Assembly (NCBI RefSeq): GCF_014701235.1
Contig: NZ_AP022873.1
Coordinates: forward strand, 1,302,001-1,366,000
Direction: 5' to 3'
DNA from: Dissulfurispira thermophila
GTDB taxonomy: Bacteria; Nitrospirota; Thermodesulfovibrionia; Thermodesulfovibrionales; Dissulfurispiraceae
DNA length: 64,000 nucleotides
How positions within the stretch are numbered: the first letter of the stretch is position 1; each line of letters starts with the position of its first letter. The position numbers and the translations under genes are program-made. The notes under the pieces are model-generated. The model had not been told where the DNA came from. It made no database searches and saw only the letters and a list, made by a program, of their open reading frames with translations. Positions 53,441-63,865 of this stretch are shown in pieces.

Positions 53441-54177
53441 ATCTTCACCCTCACTGTATTCGGTGATATTAAGATTCCGCTCACTTCTTTTTTTGAGATA
53501 TCGCATAATACCCTGGCTGCACCTCCTATTATGGCATCACTTCTCAGTACCCCATGAGTTGATATAACAACACTATTTCCTTCAACCACAACTTCAACTT
53601 TTTGCCCTCTTTTAATGCTAACATTATCTGTCAGGTGATCTGCCCTTATAATAACCCCTTGCCCGATATTGGCTTTGAGAATTTTCCCCTGGATATCATT
53701 TCTGTTAAGCACAGCATTGGCAGGAATTTTTGAAGCCTTCTGTTTTATAGCATAAAAATCATCAGCACTTAAAATAGTGCCTTTTGAAAGTGAACGAAAG
53801 GTAATAAATACCTCATTTAAAACATCATAAGATACATCAACTGCTATATTTTTTCTGTTCAATCTCTTATCTATAAGACCAACTATGAAATTTACATTAT
53901 TTCGCCCAACATATCCATTCATCACAACAGCACTAATTTTATAGCCCTCTAAATTTTCTAAAGCATCTTTTCCTTCAAGTACTCTCAATCCAGTAATCTC
54001 TATGTCCTCAGAAATCGTATTTCTTAACTCCTTCACTATTGCCTGCTTGATATTGCCCATTAAGTCTTGCTGATTAGCCATTGCTGAAGTAGTCAGTAAC
54101 CAGAAAGATAATAACAAGCAATAAATGACAGGTGACAAGTAACGAATAATGAGTCTTTTAAACTTCTGACTTCTCAT
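53437..54177 (-). CDS. flgA: Flagellar P-ring assembly chaperone FlgA
   Basis: 246 residues with signal peptide, then a SAF domain: GTILSADDFYAIKQKASKIP, GKILKANIGQGVIIRADHLTD, and VEVVVEGNSVVIST with C-terminal ISPNTVRVKI. Periplasmic chaperone for FlgI. Its N-terminus MRSQKFKRLIIRYLSPVIYC derives from repeat sequence (54095-54180). Confidence 0.92.
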   Translation of the reverse strand: MRSQKFKRLIIRYLSPVIYCLLLSFWLLTTSAMANQQDLMGNIKQAIVKELRNTISEDIEITGLRVLEGKDALENLEGYKISAVVMNGYVGRNNVNFIVGLIDKRLNRKNIAVDVSYDVLNEVFITFRSLSKGTILSADDFYAIKQKASKIPANAVLNRNDIQGKILKANIGQGVIIRADHLTDNVSIKRGQKVEVVVEGNSVVISTHGVLRSDAIIGGAARVLCDISKKEVSGILISPNTVRVKI

Positions 54178-54180
54178 TTA

Positions 54181-54969
54181 TTATCTCCTCAATGCCGCAG
54201 CAGTCTGAAGCATCTCATCCGATGCCTGAACAGCCTTTGAATTAAGGTCATATGCCCTCTGTGCAATTATGAGATTTGCCAGTTCCTCAACAACATTGAC
54301 ATTGGACATTTCTAAAAATCCCTGATTTAAATTACCCCGCCCCTCTGTTCCTGGGGTGCCTGTAATAGCATCACCTGATGCATCTGTTGCAAGAAACAGA
54401 TTTTTTCCAATCGCCTGAAGTCCTGCTGGATTTATAAATCTTGCTGTCTCGATAGCTCCTATTTCAACAGGGGTGGTACTGCCTCCCTGAAGCACTGTTA
54501 CCCTGCCATCCGCAGCTATAGTAATCTTGGTTGCATCTGAAGGAATTGTAATTGAAGGCTCAAGTGGATAGCCATCTGATGTGACGATCCTTCCATCTCT
54601 GTCAAGTTTGAATGCCCCTGCCCTTGTATAAGCTACAGTCCCATCAGGCCTTGTAACCTGAAAAAATCCATCTCCTTCTATAACAAGGTCAAGGTCATTA
54701 CCTGTATTTATAAAGTCACCTTGTGTAAAAAGTTTCTGCACTGCAACAGGCTTTACACCAAGACCCACTTGAATTCCTGTTGGAATCTGCACCCCTTCTC
54801 CTGATGGTGCACCGGGAGCCTTTATTGTCTGGTACATTAAGTCTTGAAAATCAGCCCTGCCCCTTTTATAACCAACTGTATTCACATTTGCAAGGTTATT
54901 AGATATAACATCTACATTGAGAGATTGGGCATGCATTCCTGTTGCTGCTGTAAAAAGTGACCTAATCAT
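54181..54969 (-). CDS. flgG: Flagellar distal rod protein FlgG
   Basis: 262 residues, usual length: [20 protein letters not shown] and [28 protein letters not shown] at the start, [20 protein letters not shown] in the middle, [24 protein letters not shown] (shortened) at the end. Exported by the flagellar T3SS. flgG and flgF are tandem rod genes separated by 67 bp of repeat-like sequence. Confidence 0.96.
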   Translation of the reverse strand: MIRSLFTAATGMHAQSLNVDVISNNLANVNTVGYKRGRADFQDLMYQTIKAPGAPSGEGVQIPTGIQVGLGVKPVAVQKLFTQGDFINTGNDLDLVIEGDGFFQVTRPDGTVAYTRAGAFKLDRDGRIVTSDGYPLEPSITIPSDATKITIAADGRVTVLQGGSTTPVEIGAIETARFINPAGLQAIGKNLFLATDASGDAITGTPGTEGRGNLNQGFLEMSNVNVVEELANLIIAQRAYDLNSKAVQASDEMLQTAAALRR

Positions 54970-55036
54970 AAAACCTCCATTGCTGAGTTATTAAAGACTT
55001 CCAATCACTTATTTAGTCATTCACTCAATTACTCTT

Positions 55037-55774
55037 TTATACTTTTGCTATCTCTGAAACAGTCCTCTGTGAAAGGTCCTCAAAGTTTTTAATAACCTTT
55101 TGGGCTGTTTCATATTGTCTTAAAGCAGTTATTATACCAACCATTTCTTGAATTGGATTTACATTTGACATCTCAATGCTGCCTTGCATTATTTCTCCCT
55201 TCGAAACACCTACCTCATTACCAAAAAACAACGAATCTCCGATATGCTCTATATTATTGAGATTTACGAGCTTAATCTTGCTTAAGATATTGCCATTCAC
55301 ATAAATATTCCCGTCAGGAGCTATATTTATATTGGCTGTATTTATGTTTTCTCCCACTATCCTGATCGGCTTATTTGCGGTGTCAAGCACCCTCTGTCCA
55401 TTGCCTGTAACAAGATATCCATCTTTATCCATACTAAAAGAGCCATTCCTGGTGTAATAAGTCTTGCCTTTCCCTTCAATTGCAAAGAAACCCTCTCCCT
55501 TGACTGCGAGATCAAGGGGATTTCCTGTGGTCTTTATGCTCCCTTCAGATGTGTCAATATTGTAAGAGCCAAAATAAGTCATTGCGCGGGCATCAGGATA
55601 AACAACATCTTGCATTTTTTGCGAAATACCTTCCAACAAAGGATAAAGACGAGAAGAAAAAGATGTCTTTTTGTATCCTACTGTGTTGACATTCGCCAAA
55701 TTATTGGCAACACTGTCCAGTTCTTGACTCCTCAGCACCGCTCCTGTCATCGCTATATACATACCCTTATACAT
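55037..55774 (-). CDS. flgF: Flagellar proximal rod protein FlgF
   Basis: 245 residues, FlgF-like basal-body rod protein: MYKGMYIAMTGAVLRSQELD and [19 protein letters not shown] at the start, GSIKTTGNPLDLAVKGEGFF, and a C-terminal MVGIITALRQYETAQKVIKN. The start ATG (55774) has no RBS and lies only 16 bp from a sigma-54-like promoter, so translation may begin leaderless or at one of two later Met. First gene of the flagellar operon. Confidence 0.92.
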   Translation of the reverse strand: MYKGMYIAMTGAVLRSQELDSVANNLANVNTVGYKKTSFSSRLYPLLEGISQKMQDVVYPDARAMTYFGSYNIDTSEGSIKTTGNPLDLAVKGEGFFAIEGKGKTYYTRNGSFSMDKDGYLVTGNGQRVLDTANKPIRIVGENINTANINIAPDGNIYVNGNILSKIKLVNLNNIEHIGDSLFFGNEVGVSKGEIMQGSIEMSNVNPIQEMVGIITALRQYETAQKVIKNFEDLSQRTVSEIAKV

Positions 55775-55789
55775 ATTGCAGATTAATCT

Positions 55790-55805
55790 TGCAATATTAA
55801 TGCCA
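55790..55805 (-). promoter_or_regulatory. Sigma-54 (-24/-12) promoter for the flagellar operon
   Basis: On the minus strand CTGGCATTAATATTGCA fits the consensus TGGCAC-N5-TTGCA with GG and GC exactly 12 bp apart; only the C of the -24 box is changed. RpoN commonly drives hook and basal-body genes. The predicted start of transcription would be about 5 nt before the flgF ATG. Confidence 0.55.
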
Positions 55806-55906
55806 GAATTTAAAAACAGGCAAAGATAGATGCAAAGGCAAATAAAGGAGATTTTTAGACATATAACTAATTGAAAATAAACGAAAATCTTGATAGGAGG
55901 GCAAGC

Positions 55907-55970
55907 CTAAAAATGCTATGTCAAATAAATCAATAAAATCAATGGATTAAGAATTTCTTGAAACCCACAA
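55907..55970 (+). repeat. Dispersed 64-bp repeat, copy 2
   Basis: Same element as at 36702-36765, in opposite orientation, with 5 differences in 64 bp. Lies in the 300-bp gap between flgF and the sensory cluster. No gene is visible in the rest of this gap (55806-56074). Confidence 0.85.
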
Positions 55971-56074
55971 TAAAGAGATAAAAAGGATGTTTAATTAATA
56001 AATAAGAGAGTTTCTCAACAGAAGGGGATTATAATAGCGTAATTGGTAGGAAAATTTTTCCTGCAGTAGGAAAA

Positions 56075-56308
56075 TTATGCCTCTATGTCTATGGTTTTTT
56101 CTATCTTTTCTTCAGTATTGCGTGGAAGTTCTTTCTTTTCTTTTGTTGTCTTTTTGGACTGTCTCACAATTCTTGTTTTGGGAAAGACATGGGGAATACC
56201 TATACCTCGTATGCCCAATATTCTATAAGGTTCTCTTATGCCTTCATCTGCTGCCATCTTAGTTTTATTATCGGGCAAAAGTTCAGTTTCTTTACTACAA
56301 TACTCCAT
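56075..56308 (-). CDS. Small basic hypothetical protein
   Basis: 77 residues, unrecognised. Charged, with a central Gly/Ile/Pro stretch (RILGIRGIGIPHVFPKTR) and a Lys/Glu-rich tail (KKTTKEKKELPRNTEEK). No signal or membrane segment. Its ATG overlaps the stop of the HDOD gene (TAATG), so it is translated from the same message if real. Confidence 0.5.
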   Translation of the reverse strand: MEYCSKETELLPDNKTKMAADEGIREPYRILGIRGIGIPHVFPKTRIVRQSKKTTKEKKELPRNTEEKIEKTIDIEA

Positions 56309-57150
56309 TATTCAAGAAGCTTAGCTTTTTGTTCGGTGTATGCCTTTTTTATCTTTTCCTGCAATTCGCTAAATTTTTCCTCTGATATACCAATGCGATC
56401 AAGCTCAATATTTGAAATATTCACAGGTCGTCTCAAACCAATGCCCATGTTCAGACAAACCGCGTCTGCTATTTTGATAATCTCACAGAATGTCTCAAAA
56501 TTACTGTCTTCAAAGGATGGAAATGTTTCAGCGTGATGGTATTCCATAACAACCTCAAGGTTTTTCGGCAATTTCCATTTTCGTGCAATAAGCCCACCAA
56601 CATTGCAGTGGTTAAATCCAAGCATATCATTCTCAACTTCTATAAAAGGCAGCCCCTCTTCATATACCCTTTCAACAATTACTGCATATCTTTCAGGCAA
56701 ACTATTATTAAGCACAGTCTTCCCAACATCATGTATCAAACCTGCTACAAGCGCTTCTTCTGATTGAACAAGCTTTGTCTCCATGGCAATTATAGATGCT
56801 GCAATAGAAACACCAAGACTGTGCTCCCACAACTTTTGTTCGAAAAGACCAAACTTCCTATGAATATCCTTTAATGACGCAGCAACAACAAGATTTTTCA
56901 TGGTATTAAAGCCAATAAGAACTATAGCTGTTGATACAGTATCTATACTTCTGCCTCTGCCGTAATATGGAGAATTAGCAATCCTCAGGAGCCTTGTGGA
57001 AAATGCCTGATCATGCGATATAATCTTTTCAAGTTCGTTTATAGAAGAGTAATCGCTCTGCATTAACTGCAAGACCTTCATTGCTACAGTAGGCAGGCTT
57101 GGAATATCTACAGTCTCTAAAATAATTTTTTCTAATGCATCTTCTTTCAC
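56308..57150 (-). CDS. HDOD domain protein
   Basis: 280 residues: ILETVDIPSLPTVAMKVLQLM and IISHDQAFSTRLLRIANSPYYG are the HDOD start, ALVAGLIHDVGKTVLNNSLP has an HD-type motif, and HNCVGGLIARKWKLP-like residues follow. HDOD proteins regulate signalling, often with c-di-GMP or response regulators; enzymatic activity is not established. 3 bp after the response regulator gene. Confidence 0.9.
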   Translation of the reverse strand: MKEDALEKIILETVDIPSLPTVAMKVLQLMQSDYSSINELEKIISHDQAFSTRLLRIANSPYYGRGRSIDTVSTAIVLIGFNTMKNLVVAASLKDIHRKFGLFEQKLWEHSLGVSIAASIIAMETKLVQSEEALVAGLIHDVGKTVLNNSLPERYAVIVERVYEEGLPFIEVENDMLGFNHCNVGGLIARKWKLPKNLEVVMEYHHAETFPSFEDSNFETFCEIIKIADAVCLNMGIGLRRPVNISNIELDRIGISEEKFSELQEKIKKAYTEQKAKLLE

Positions 57151-57153
57151 GAT

Positions 57154-57525
57154 TCAGCCATCCCCTTTCTCAAGTTCTTCAAGAGTATTTTTGAGCACAT
57201 CAAGTCTAAAGGGTTTGTTTATGACCTTTAAACCCTCATTCTTTACAAATTCATCAAGTCTCTCATTTACTACAGCACCTGTAACAATTATGAATCTTCT
57301 TGCAAGTTCGCTGTCCATGTCCTTTATTTTATAATATAGCTTATCTCCCATAATTCTGGGCATCATATAATCACAAAATACTGCCCAGTATTTATTTTCA
57401 AGCAATGCAGCCATTGCTTCTTCGCATGATAAAAATGCATCTACATCATATCCAATGCTACTTAGATATATCCTTATTAACTCTGCCACATCTGGCTCAT
57501 CATCCACAACAAGTATCTTTTTCAT
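57154..57525 (-). CDS. Single-domain response regulator
   Basis: CheY-like receiver, 123 residues from the ATG at 57525 (MKKILVVDDEPDVAELIRIYLSSIG, shortened); GGAGG 6 nt upstream favours this start over the ATG at 57537 that overlaps the kinase stop. Phospho-acceptor Asp in WAVFCDYMMPRIMG, Lys in VINKPFRLDVL. Partner of the kinase encoded just upstream. Confidence 0.9.
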   Translation of the reverse strand: MKKILVVDDEPDVAELIRIYLSSIGYDVDAFLSCEEAMAALLENKYWAVFCDYMMPRIMGDKLYYKIKDMDSELARRFIIVTGAVVNERLDEFVKNEGLKVINKPFRLDVLKNTLEELEKGDG

Positions 57526-57526
57526 C

Positions 57527-58945
57527 TCATCCTCCATACCGCTTAAAACTGATTATAACAGATAACCCATTATTTGTTACAAAATCAATATCCCCTCCAT
57601 AATTTTTTATCATTGAGTATGCTGTCGAAAGTCCCATACCGAGACGACCAAATTCCTTTGTTGTAAAAAAAGGTTCAACAAGTTTGTTTAACATATTCAC
57701 TGGCACTCCTTTACCCGTATCACTAATAGTGATTACAACATTACCACCCTGTATATTTGACCTCACTGTCAGAAGCCTCTTATCAGAATCTGCCATCGCC
57801 TCTATAGCATTAGCCGTAATATTGTAAAATGCCTTTATTATATCCTCCCGTGCCATTATAAACGGCTCCATCGCATCGAGGTCTATTTCCACAGACACGG
57901 CATTATTTTTAATCTCTCTGTGTAAAATAGAGAGGGTATTTTTAAGTGATTCATTAACAGATATCGGATGAATTGGCATTGTCCCAACACTTGCAAAATC
58001 CATGAGTATCTTCATCAGTTTGTTTATCCTCTCTGAAGCATCAAATATCTTCTTACAGGCATCTCTGAGTCTTTCCTCATCTGATAAACCAATATCAGAG
58101 GCAATCTGTGCATAACCACCTATTATCGCAAGTGGATTGTTTATCTCATGTGCAAGACCTGATATAAGCCTTCCAATCGCAGCCATCTTTTCTGATTCTC
58201 TAATCCTTTCTTGCATCTCTGCAACATCTGTAATATCCCTTATATCCTCAATAACAAACTGAATATTGCCATTTTTGTCTCTAAAGGGAGTGTACACTAT
58301 GTTGTGTATCTGCTTTATACCTTGCAATGTATGAACATGGGTTACACTCCTCTGAATGCCATCTCTATAGACATCGTCAAGATAACAAGACTCTCCTTTT
58401 TCACTACACTCTTTATCATATGAGTGAACTATCTGCCAGCATTTCTTTCCTATTACATCATTACGACCCAATCCTGTATCTTCCAAAAACTTCTCATTTG
58501 CCTCAACAATAGACTTATCTGGAGATATTATAAGCACATAATTAGATATGGAATCATAGAGTTGTTTAAAATAATTCTTGGCATCATCAAGTTCCTTTGT
58601 AAGCAGATTGATGTCTTTAGCCATTCTGTTAAATGAATCAGTAACTATCTGGAAATCCTCTATATCCACATCAGGCACTCTATAATCAAACTCACCTCTG
58701 GAAAATCTTTCTGCTGCTGTTACCAATTCCTTTAGAGGCTTTTCGGTTTTTAAAGCAAATATATAGGAGACAATAAAAGAAAAGACAATCAAAAGAAGTA
58801 TAAATCCCATGAAGAACAGCTTTAGTCCAAAAGGCTCTATCCCTTTTTCCTGCAGATAAACAGATATAATCGTGAACAGCATTACAGGAAGCACAGCAAG
58901 ACAAGCAGACGCAATAAATAGTCTATTGAACAAATTTCTCCTCAT
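57527..58945 (-). CDS. Membrane histidine kinase, HAMP-PAS
   Basis: 472 residues from the ATG at 58945 (overlapping ATGA with the previous gene). Two membrane helices with almost no periplasmic loop (residues 9-28 and 40-62), HAMP (EKPLKELVTAAERFSRGEFD), a PAS domain (NYVLIISPDKSIVEANEKFLEDTGL), phospho-acceptor His in GLAHEINNPLAIIGGYAQI, and ATP lid motifs (YNITANAIEAM, ISDTGKGVP, GMGLSTAYSMI). Ligand unknown; PAS Cys residues (KKCWQIVHSYDKECSEKGESC) are notable. Confidence 0.92.
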   Translation of the reverse strand: MRRNLFNRLFIASACLAVLPVMLFTIISVYLQEKGIEPFGLKLFFMGFILLLIVFSFIVSYIFALKTEKPLKELVTAAERFSRGEFDYRVPDVDIEDFQIVTDSFNRMAKDINLLTKELDDAKNYFKQLYDSISNYVLIISPDKSIVEANEKFLEDTGLGRNDVIGKKCWQIVHSYDKECSEKGESCYLDDVYRDGIQRSVTHVHTLQGIKQIHNIVYTPFRDKNGNIQFVIEDIRDITDVAEMQERIRESEKMAAIGRLISGLAHEINNPLAIIGGYAQIASDIGLSDEERLRDACKKIFDASERINKLMKILMDFASVGTMPIHPISVNESLKNTLSILHREIKNNAVSVEIDLDAMEPFIMAREDIIKAFYNITANAIEAMADSDKRLLTVRSNIQGGNVVITISDTGKGVPVNMLNKLVEPFFTTKEFGRLGMGLSTAYSMIKNYGGDIDFVTNNGLSVIISFKRYGG

Positions 58946-59553
58946 TCCCACCTCATGGAAAATCCCAGCATCAATATCAAAAAGCCCGCAGGTCTGATAA
59001 TATGCCCTGCCATCCACGGAAATGATCTAACATCCGCAGGGAAGAATAGAAATGCAGAACTTATTGCAATAAGGAAAAAGCCAATTGTTATAGCGCCATC
59101 ATGCCTTTTTTTATTTCGGAGATATTCTGATAAATATATGACAGCTAAAAGAGATGATAAAAACGCTGTAGGCATCCAGAGTGAAAACCTTGTCTTAAAA
59201 AAATCAACCATCATACTATTTGACAAAAACAATATAGTCAATATGACAAAAAATATCAAAGGTATGTATTTCTTGACCCTGCTTCCTTTTCTTACGAATG
59301 GAGATATAAGTATAGAGGCAAACCCTGTAAGATAACCCATAAGAGAACTATATAAAAGACCTTGAACCTCACCCAATACATGTCCTATGACATGAATTGC
59401 ACTGCTTATTGAAAGGATAAAGAAACCCTCTGCAGTCATAAAATAAATGCTGTCAGGAGACTGCCTGTGCCTTTTTGCCATTACATACGCAATTACAAGA
59501 CAGGAAATACTGACAGTAATCTCTTCTATATTATGATAAACATAGCCATTCAT
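58942..59553 (-). CDS. Six-helix membrane protein of unknown function
   Basis: 203 residues with about six hydrophobic helices (ISCLVIAYVMAKRHR, IFFVILTILFLSN, LIMLGFSMRWE at the end). Resembles the integral sensor domains (MASE-type) attached to other kinases, but here it is a separate protein. 4-bp overlap with the kinase suggests a joint membrane sensor. No catalytic motif. Confidence 0.6.
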   Translation of the reverse strand: MNGYVYHNIEEITVSISCLVIAYVMAKRHRQSPDSIYFMTAEGFFILSISSAIHVIGHVLGEVQGLLYSSLMGYLTGFASILISPFVRKGSRVKKYIPLIFFVILTILFLSNSMMVDFFKTRFSLWMPTAFLSSLLAVIYLSEYLRNKKRHDGAITIGFFLIAISSAFLFFPADVRSFPWMAGHIIRPAGFLILMLGFSMRWE

Positions 59554-59565
59554 AACATAATTATA

Positions 59566-60837
59566 TCACTCCATAAGTCCTTTGACAGCAGCATACTCTT
59601 CGCCTGCCCTCAACTGTGCCTCAATTCTTACATAATCAAGATGTCTGAAGTATGTGCTTGCCAGATCTACAATGCTTTTATCGAGGCTGTTGTTTTTAGC
59701 CATATCTTCAATTACTTTCAAGGCATTTTCTCCTGACATCCCCTTTCTGTAAGGTCTATCTTCTGTAATTGCAGTAAATACATCAGCCACTGCCATAATC
59801 CTCGAACCAATTGGTAATTCATTGCCTCTTATATGAAATGGATAGCCGCCTCCGTCCATTCGCTCATGATGAAATGATGCCCATGTATTTATAATTTCAA
59901 GACCTGATATTGCCTCGAGTATTCTGTAAGAGTGATAGACATGGCTCTTCATAACATTAAACTCTTCATCAGAAAGCCTTGCTGGTTTTTCGATTATCTC
60001 TGAAGGAATGGCAAGCTTGCCAATATCATGGAGATACCCGGCAATCCTCATCATTTCGCATTCTAAATCAGAAAAACCTGCCATCTGTGCCAGCAGTGCT
60101 GCTACTGCACTGACGCCTGCTGAATGAACTGCTGTAAATCTGCTTCTATAATCTATGATATGGCTGAAGAGCCGGGCGGTTTTAAGAAGCCCTTCTGCGT
60201 TGAGTTCTACATCAGGGAGGACATTTCTATCATAAATTATCTGGTCAACCTCAGGAGATGCTGCATCCAGCCAGAAATACTCTTTCTGTGACAATTCTTC
60301 AAATGCCTTTACTACATCAGGCATAAACATGCTGCCTGCCTTTGCCTTAATGATATCTGAAATTTCCCTGCCCTGATTGAGTATATATTTTTGTCTATCT
60401 ATAAGCACCTCTATTCTGTCAGATAGATGTATAATATGAGAGCCGATATGAACTTCCTCGCCTTCGAAATATGCACCCCTGCCATCTGCCCATGGCATGT
60501 GATGGTATCTGATAATCTTTGCAACATCAGGGAGCAAATCAAAACCTGTATTCTTCAAGATAAGGTATCCTTTTTCTGCATGAGATTGTGGGTTCTTTAT
60601 CTCGAAATCCAGAGTGGTGAGCCTATCTTTTAGAGAAAATGCACCAATATCATGCAGTGTTGATGCCACAAATATATTTGCTACTTCATTGTGAGGCATT
60701 CCATAGTGTCTTGCTATTTCACTTGCTATAATAGCCACGCGAATGTGATGACTCATCATCGCTGGATTAATAAAATCCAGTGCCTTTGAAAATGAGAGTA
60801 TAAGGTCAGAGAGTTTTATCCTGATATTTCCTATCAC
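59566..60837 (-). CDS. Tandem HD/HD-GYP phosphodiesterase-like protein
   Basis: Two HD modules. The first (VASTLHDIGAF, IIRYHHMPWADGRG) keeps the HD but not the GYP; the second (GYLHDIGKLAIPSEI, SFHHERMDGGGYPFHIRG, VADVFTAITEDRPYR) has HD and a GGGYP variant of the GYP motif. HD-GYP domains hydrolyse c-di-GMP. I chose the GTG at 60837, after the upstream MCP stop; an ATG at 60894 would overlap the MCP by 53 bp. Suggests c-di-GMP control of motility. Confidence 0.86.
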   Translation of the reverse strand: MIGNIRIKLSDLILSFSKALDFINPAMMSHHIRVAIIASEIARHYGMPHNEVANIFVASTLHDIGAFSLKDRLTTLDFEIKNPQSHAEKGYLILKNTGFDLLPDVAKIIRYHHMPWADGRGAYFEGEEVHIGSHIIHLSDRIEVLIDRQKYILNQGREISDIIKAKAGSMFMPDVVKAFEELSQKEYFWLDAASPEVDQIIYDRNVLPDVELNAEGLLKTARLFSHIIDYRSRFTAVHSAGVSAVAALLAQMAGFSDLECEMMRIAGYLHDIGKLAIPSEIIEKPARLSDEEFNVMKSHVYHSYRILEAISGLEIINTWASFHHERMDGGGYPFHIRGNELPIGSRIMAVADVFTAITEDRPYRKGMSGENALKVIEDMAKNNSLDKSIVDLASTYFRHLDYVRIEAQLRAGEEYAAVKGLME

Positions 60838-60841
60838 GATT

Positions 60842-62818
60842 TTATTGTGCCTCTGTTTCAAGCCTGCCCAAGATAGAAATAATTTCATCAACAAGCTTTA
60901 TCAGGTCTGTTATATATGCCTTTACTAATTCTTTATCTCCTCGTTGAGCTGCTTCATATGCCTTAAGCCCAAGCTCATGCAGTTTCTTGTGAGAATGCTC
61001 TACATCTCTAAATGCATCAAGGTTTCCAAAGAATTCCATTCCTTCTCCGTAATACCATTTACCCATTCTTGATTTGTCTGCATGGAGTTCGTCAATATTC
61101 ATAGATATATCATGTCCATCAATTAAATCCATAATTCTGTAAAGCCATAACACATAGTCTGCCTTGGCAATACCTATCTTCAGTTTTGGGTCGTAGAAAC
61201 CATCGAGCAGTCTCAAAAATTCCTTTGCATTGACACCGAATTTATTGAAAGAGGATGTCATCTCTTTTACTGCTTTAGAACTCTCTTTTGCATCCTCTGC
61301 TATGCTCATAAGATTAGTGGAGATCTCTGTTACAGTAGCAGACTGCTCTTCTGTTGCAGTAACAATCTGGTGCACCATATCCGCAACCCTCTGGAAACTG
61401 CTGTGTATTTCTGCAAAAGATTCATTAAGCCTCTGTGCTATATCAGCAGTTGCTTTTACTTTATCGACAGCTACATTCATCATGTCTGTTGCATCCACAG
61501 TACCCGCATGAATCGAACTCAAGATATTGTTTATCTCTGATGTTGCATTTGCTGTCCGCTGAGCGAGTTTTCTCACCTCATCTGCAACAACGGCAAATCC
61601 CCTGCCCTGCTCTCCTGCCCTTGCTGCCTCTATTGCCGCATTCAGGGCAAGGAGGTTTGTCTGGTCTGCTATATCTTTTATCATAACAACTATCTCGTCT
61701 ATCTTTTTTGAAAATTCTGATAGATCCCTGACCTTATCAGATGCCAGTTCTATCTGCGTTTTTACACCATCTATAGATGAAACGGTTTCATCTATCATCC
61801 CTTTCCCTTTGAGTGATACATTCATTGCATTTTCTGATGCCTGAGACGCTATATTGATATTTCTTGCTATATCTCCTATTGTAGATGACATCTCTTCTGT
61901 TGCAGTTGCAGCAGTAGTAGTTCTTTCAAGGTCTTTATCCACTCTCTGCGATACTTCTTTTCCATATAGCGTAAGGCTTGCAGCATCTTTGAGGATATTG
62001 ACAGTCTTATTTGCCACATCGCGCATGACATATCGCATCTTTTTTATTATGTTAGTTACATCATTAGCTACCTTCCCAAATTCATCACCTGTTTTTGATT
62101 CAACCCTGACAGTCAGGTCTCCACTGGCGACCTTTTCTGCTGAATAGCTTATGTTATGCAGTACACCTACTACATATTTGTTTATAAACCAGAATGACAC
62201 TACAAAGGCTATAGAAAATACCACTGTAATAATAGCTATAACAGTGGTCATTGTTGTCTTTATCTCTTTACTTATGGTCTCTGCATCCTGAACAAACTGT
62301 TTTCTCGAAGAATCTATAATCTCATTGGCAATACCCATAAATGCCCTTGACCTCTCTGCCTGAACAGTTCCAAGAATATTCATCGCCTCATTGACCCTTC
62401 CTGATTTTACAAGAGGTATGAGTTCTTTAAACATGGTATCTCTAAAGGGAATCCATGTTTTTTCTATTTCTGTTATCTTATCCTTATATGCACCTTGTTT
62501 AAGTTTTGATAGGTTTTCATCACTCTTTTCAGAATAAAATGAAATAACGCCTTCCTGATTTTCCCAGATATCAGGGTCTTTTGCTATTGCCATTCTCAAA
62601 AACGCCGCCCTGATTCCATTAATATCTGCCTTGAGTTGTGTGATCAACTGAATATCATTGCTCATGGCATTCATGGCATCGTATCGTGCCTTGACCTTGA
62701 AAAAATTAATGCCTATGAGGCCTATTATGCCTAATATCAATAGGCTCATAAAGACATATCCCATCAATACCTTTTTCTTCAGGCCGATGGAAAGCAAACG
62801 GTTAATCAATTCTCTCAT
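60842..62818 (-). CDS. Methyl-accepting chemotaxis protein with 4HB and CZB-like domains
   Basis: 658 residues: membrane helix 1 ([20 protein letters not shown]), a four-helix-bundle periplasmic sensor, helix 2 ([19 protein letters not shown]), HAMP, then the signalling tip [24 protein letters not shown]. The C-terminal 130 residues resemble a CZB zinc-binding domain ([21 protein letters not shown]), but the Cys of CxxGxW is Ser and the first His (KADYVLW) is Tyr. It ends near the start of the HD-GYP gene. Confidence 0.9.
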   Translation of the reverse strand: MRELINRLLSIGLKKKVLMGYVFMSLLILGIIGLIGINFFKVKARYDAMNAMSNDIQLITQLKADINGIRAAFLRMAIAKDPDIWENQEGVISFYSEKSDENLSKLKQGAYKDKITEIEKTWIPFRDTMFKELIPLVKSGRVNEAMNILGTVQAERSRAFMGIANEIIDSSRKQFVQDAETISKEIKTTMTTVIAIITVVFSIAFVVSFWFINKYVVGVLHNISYSAEKVASGDLTVRVESKTGDEFGKVANDVTNIIKKMRYVMRDVANKTVNILKDAASLTLYGKEVSQRVDKDLERTTTAATATEEMSSTIGDIARNINIASQASENAMNVSLKGKGMIDETVSSIDGVKTQIELASDKVRDLSEFSKKIDEIVVMIKDIADQTNLLALNAAIEAARAGEQGRGFAVVADEVRKLAQRTANATSEINNILSSIHAGTVDATDMMNVAVDKVKATADIAQRLNESFAEIHSSFQRVADMVHQIVTATEEQSATVTEISTNLMSIAEDAKESSKAVKEMTSSFNKFGVNAKEFLRLLDGFYDPKLKIGIAKADYVLWLYRIMDLIDGHDISMNIDELHADKSRMGKWYYGEGMEFFGNLDAFRDVEHSHKKLHELGLKAYEAAQRGDKELVKAYITDLIKLVDEIISILGRLETEAQ

Positions 62819-62834
62819 GCAATCTCCTCCATTT

Positions 62835-63710
62835 TTAGAATCTAACCATCTTGTTTATTTCTACATTAACCTTTGCAACAGTAGAAAACACCTTGTGTGC
62901 TTCTTCAAGAGTTGATACAACAAGAGAAACCCTCTTTGTCACATCTGTAAGCACCTGACTCTGTTCTTCAATAGCTGAAGACAGGTTGTTTACAGAATCT
63001 CCAACCCTGTCAGAAAGCACCTTTGTATTTTCAAATGTTGATCTTATAGATTTTATATCATGCTCAAATGCAGTGATAATCTCAGAAATCTTATCAACCT
63101 CACTAACTGCAGCGATAACTTTATCTTTCAAATCCTCCAATATATCTGCAATATCCTTTGTAAGCTTCTCTGTTTTCTGTGCTAACTTTCTCACCTCATC
63201 TGCAACAACAGCAAATCCCCTGCCCTTGTCACCAACCCTTGCTGCCTCTATTGCCGCATTAAGGGCAAGCAGATTTGTCTGATCTGCTATATCAGAAATA
63301 GATACAACGATATTGCCAATGTTTTCCGTTGCTGCACCTAAATTCTGGATATTATTGACAACTTCTGTAACCTTCTCCTGCTGTTTTGATATGTCCTCAA
63401 CCCTTTTGCCAAGCTCTTCATCAAGCGTATCATTTTGTTTTACCATGTCCTGAACCTGTGTATTTATAGATGACACATTTGCGGACATATCCCTTATTGT
63501 TGCATCAATTTCTTCTATTGCTGTAGCAACAGATGTAGTCTCATCTTTTATCCTACCAAAATTACTATCTATCAAACTCATGGTATTAGTAATAGTAGAG
63601 CCTAAAAGAGTGGATTTAATGAGCCCTGTGGAAATATTTTGTATTACAGGCAAAAGATTATCCTGTGCTACAACTTGCTGTTCTTTCCTTGCAAAAATCT
63701 TGAATGCCAT
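62835..63710 (-). CDS. Soluble methyl-accepting chemotaxis protein
   Basis: 291 residues without membrane segments: [18 protein letters not shown], a helical coiled coil, and the tip [20 protein letters not shown] followed by [16 protein letters not shown]. No sensory domain of its own, so it likely depends on a partner protein. The next gene upstream is an ODP-like metallo-beta-lactamase protein; such pairs sense oxygen in Treponema denticola. Confidence 0.9.
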   Translation of the reverse strand: MAFKIFARKEQQVVAQDNLLPVIQNISTGLIKSTLLGSTITNTMSLIDSNFGRIKDETTSVATAIEEIDATIRDMSANVSSINTQVQDMVKQNDTLDEELGKRVEDISKQQEKVTEVVNNIQNLGAATENIGNIVVSISDIADQTNLLALNAAIEAARVGDKGRGFAVVADEVRKLAQKTEKLTKDIADILEDLKDKVIAAVSEVDKISEIITAFEHDIKSIRSTFENTKVLSDRVGDSVNNLSSAIEEQSQVLTDVTKRVSLVVSTLEEAHKVFSTVAKVNVEINKMVRF

Positions 63711-63728
63711 TATTCCTCCTCACTCAAA

Positions 63729-63796
63729 GTTCATCGCTAATAGCTAATCATTCATTGTTGATTATTCATCGTTACTATAAACAATGACCGATGAAC
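63729..63796. repeat. Repeat-type hairpin between the ODP-like gene and the soluble MCP
   Basis: GTTCATCG (63729-63736) pairs with CGATGAAC (63789-63796); between them are ATTCATTGTTGATTATTCATCG-type direct repeats (shortened). Same low-complexity family as between pyrD and the SAM hydrolase gene. Nothing else is visible in 63711-63865. Confidence 0.6.
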
Positions 63797-63865
63797 TGAA
63801 TTAAATCTTATCGCATTCATAAGGCTTTGAGGCATACCTGCCATCATAGCCTTGCATAATTCGGG

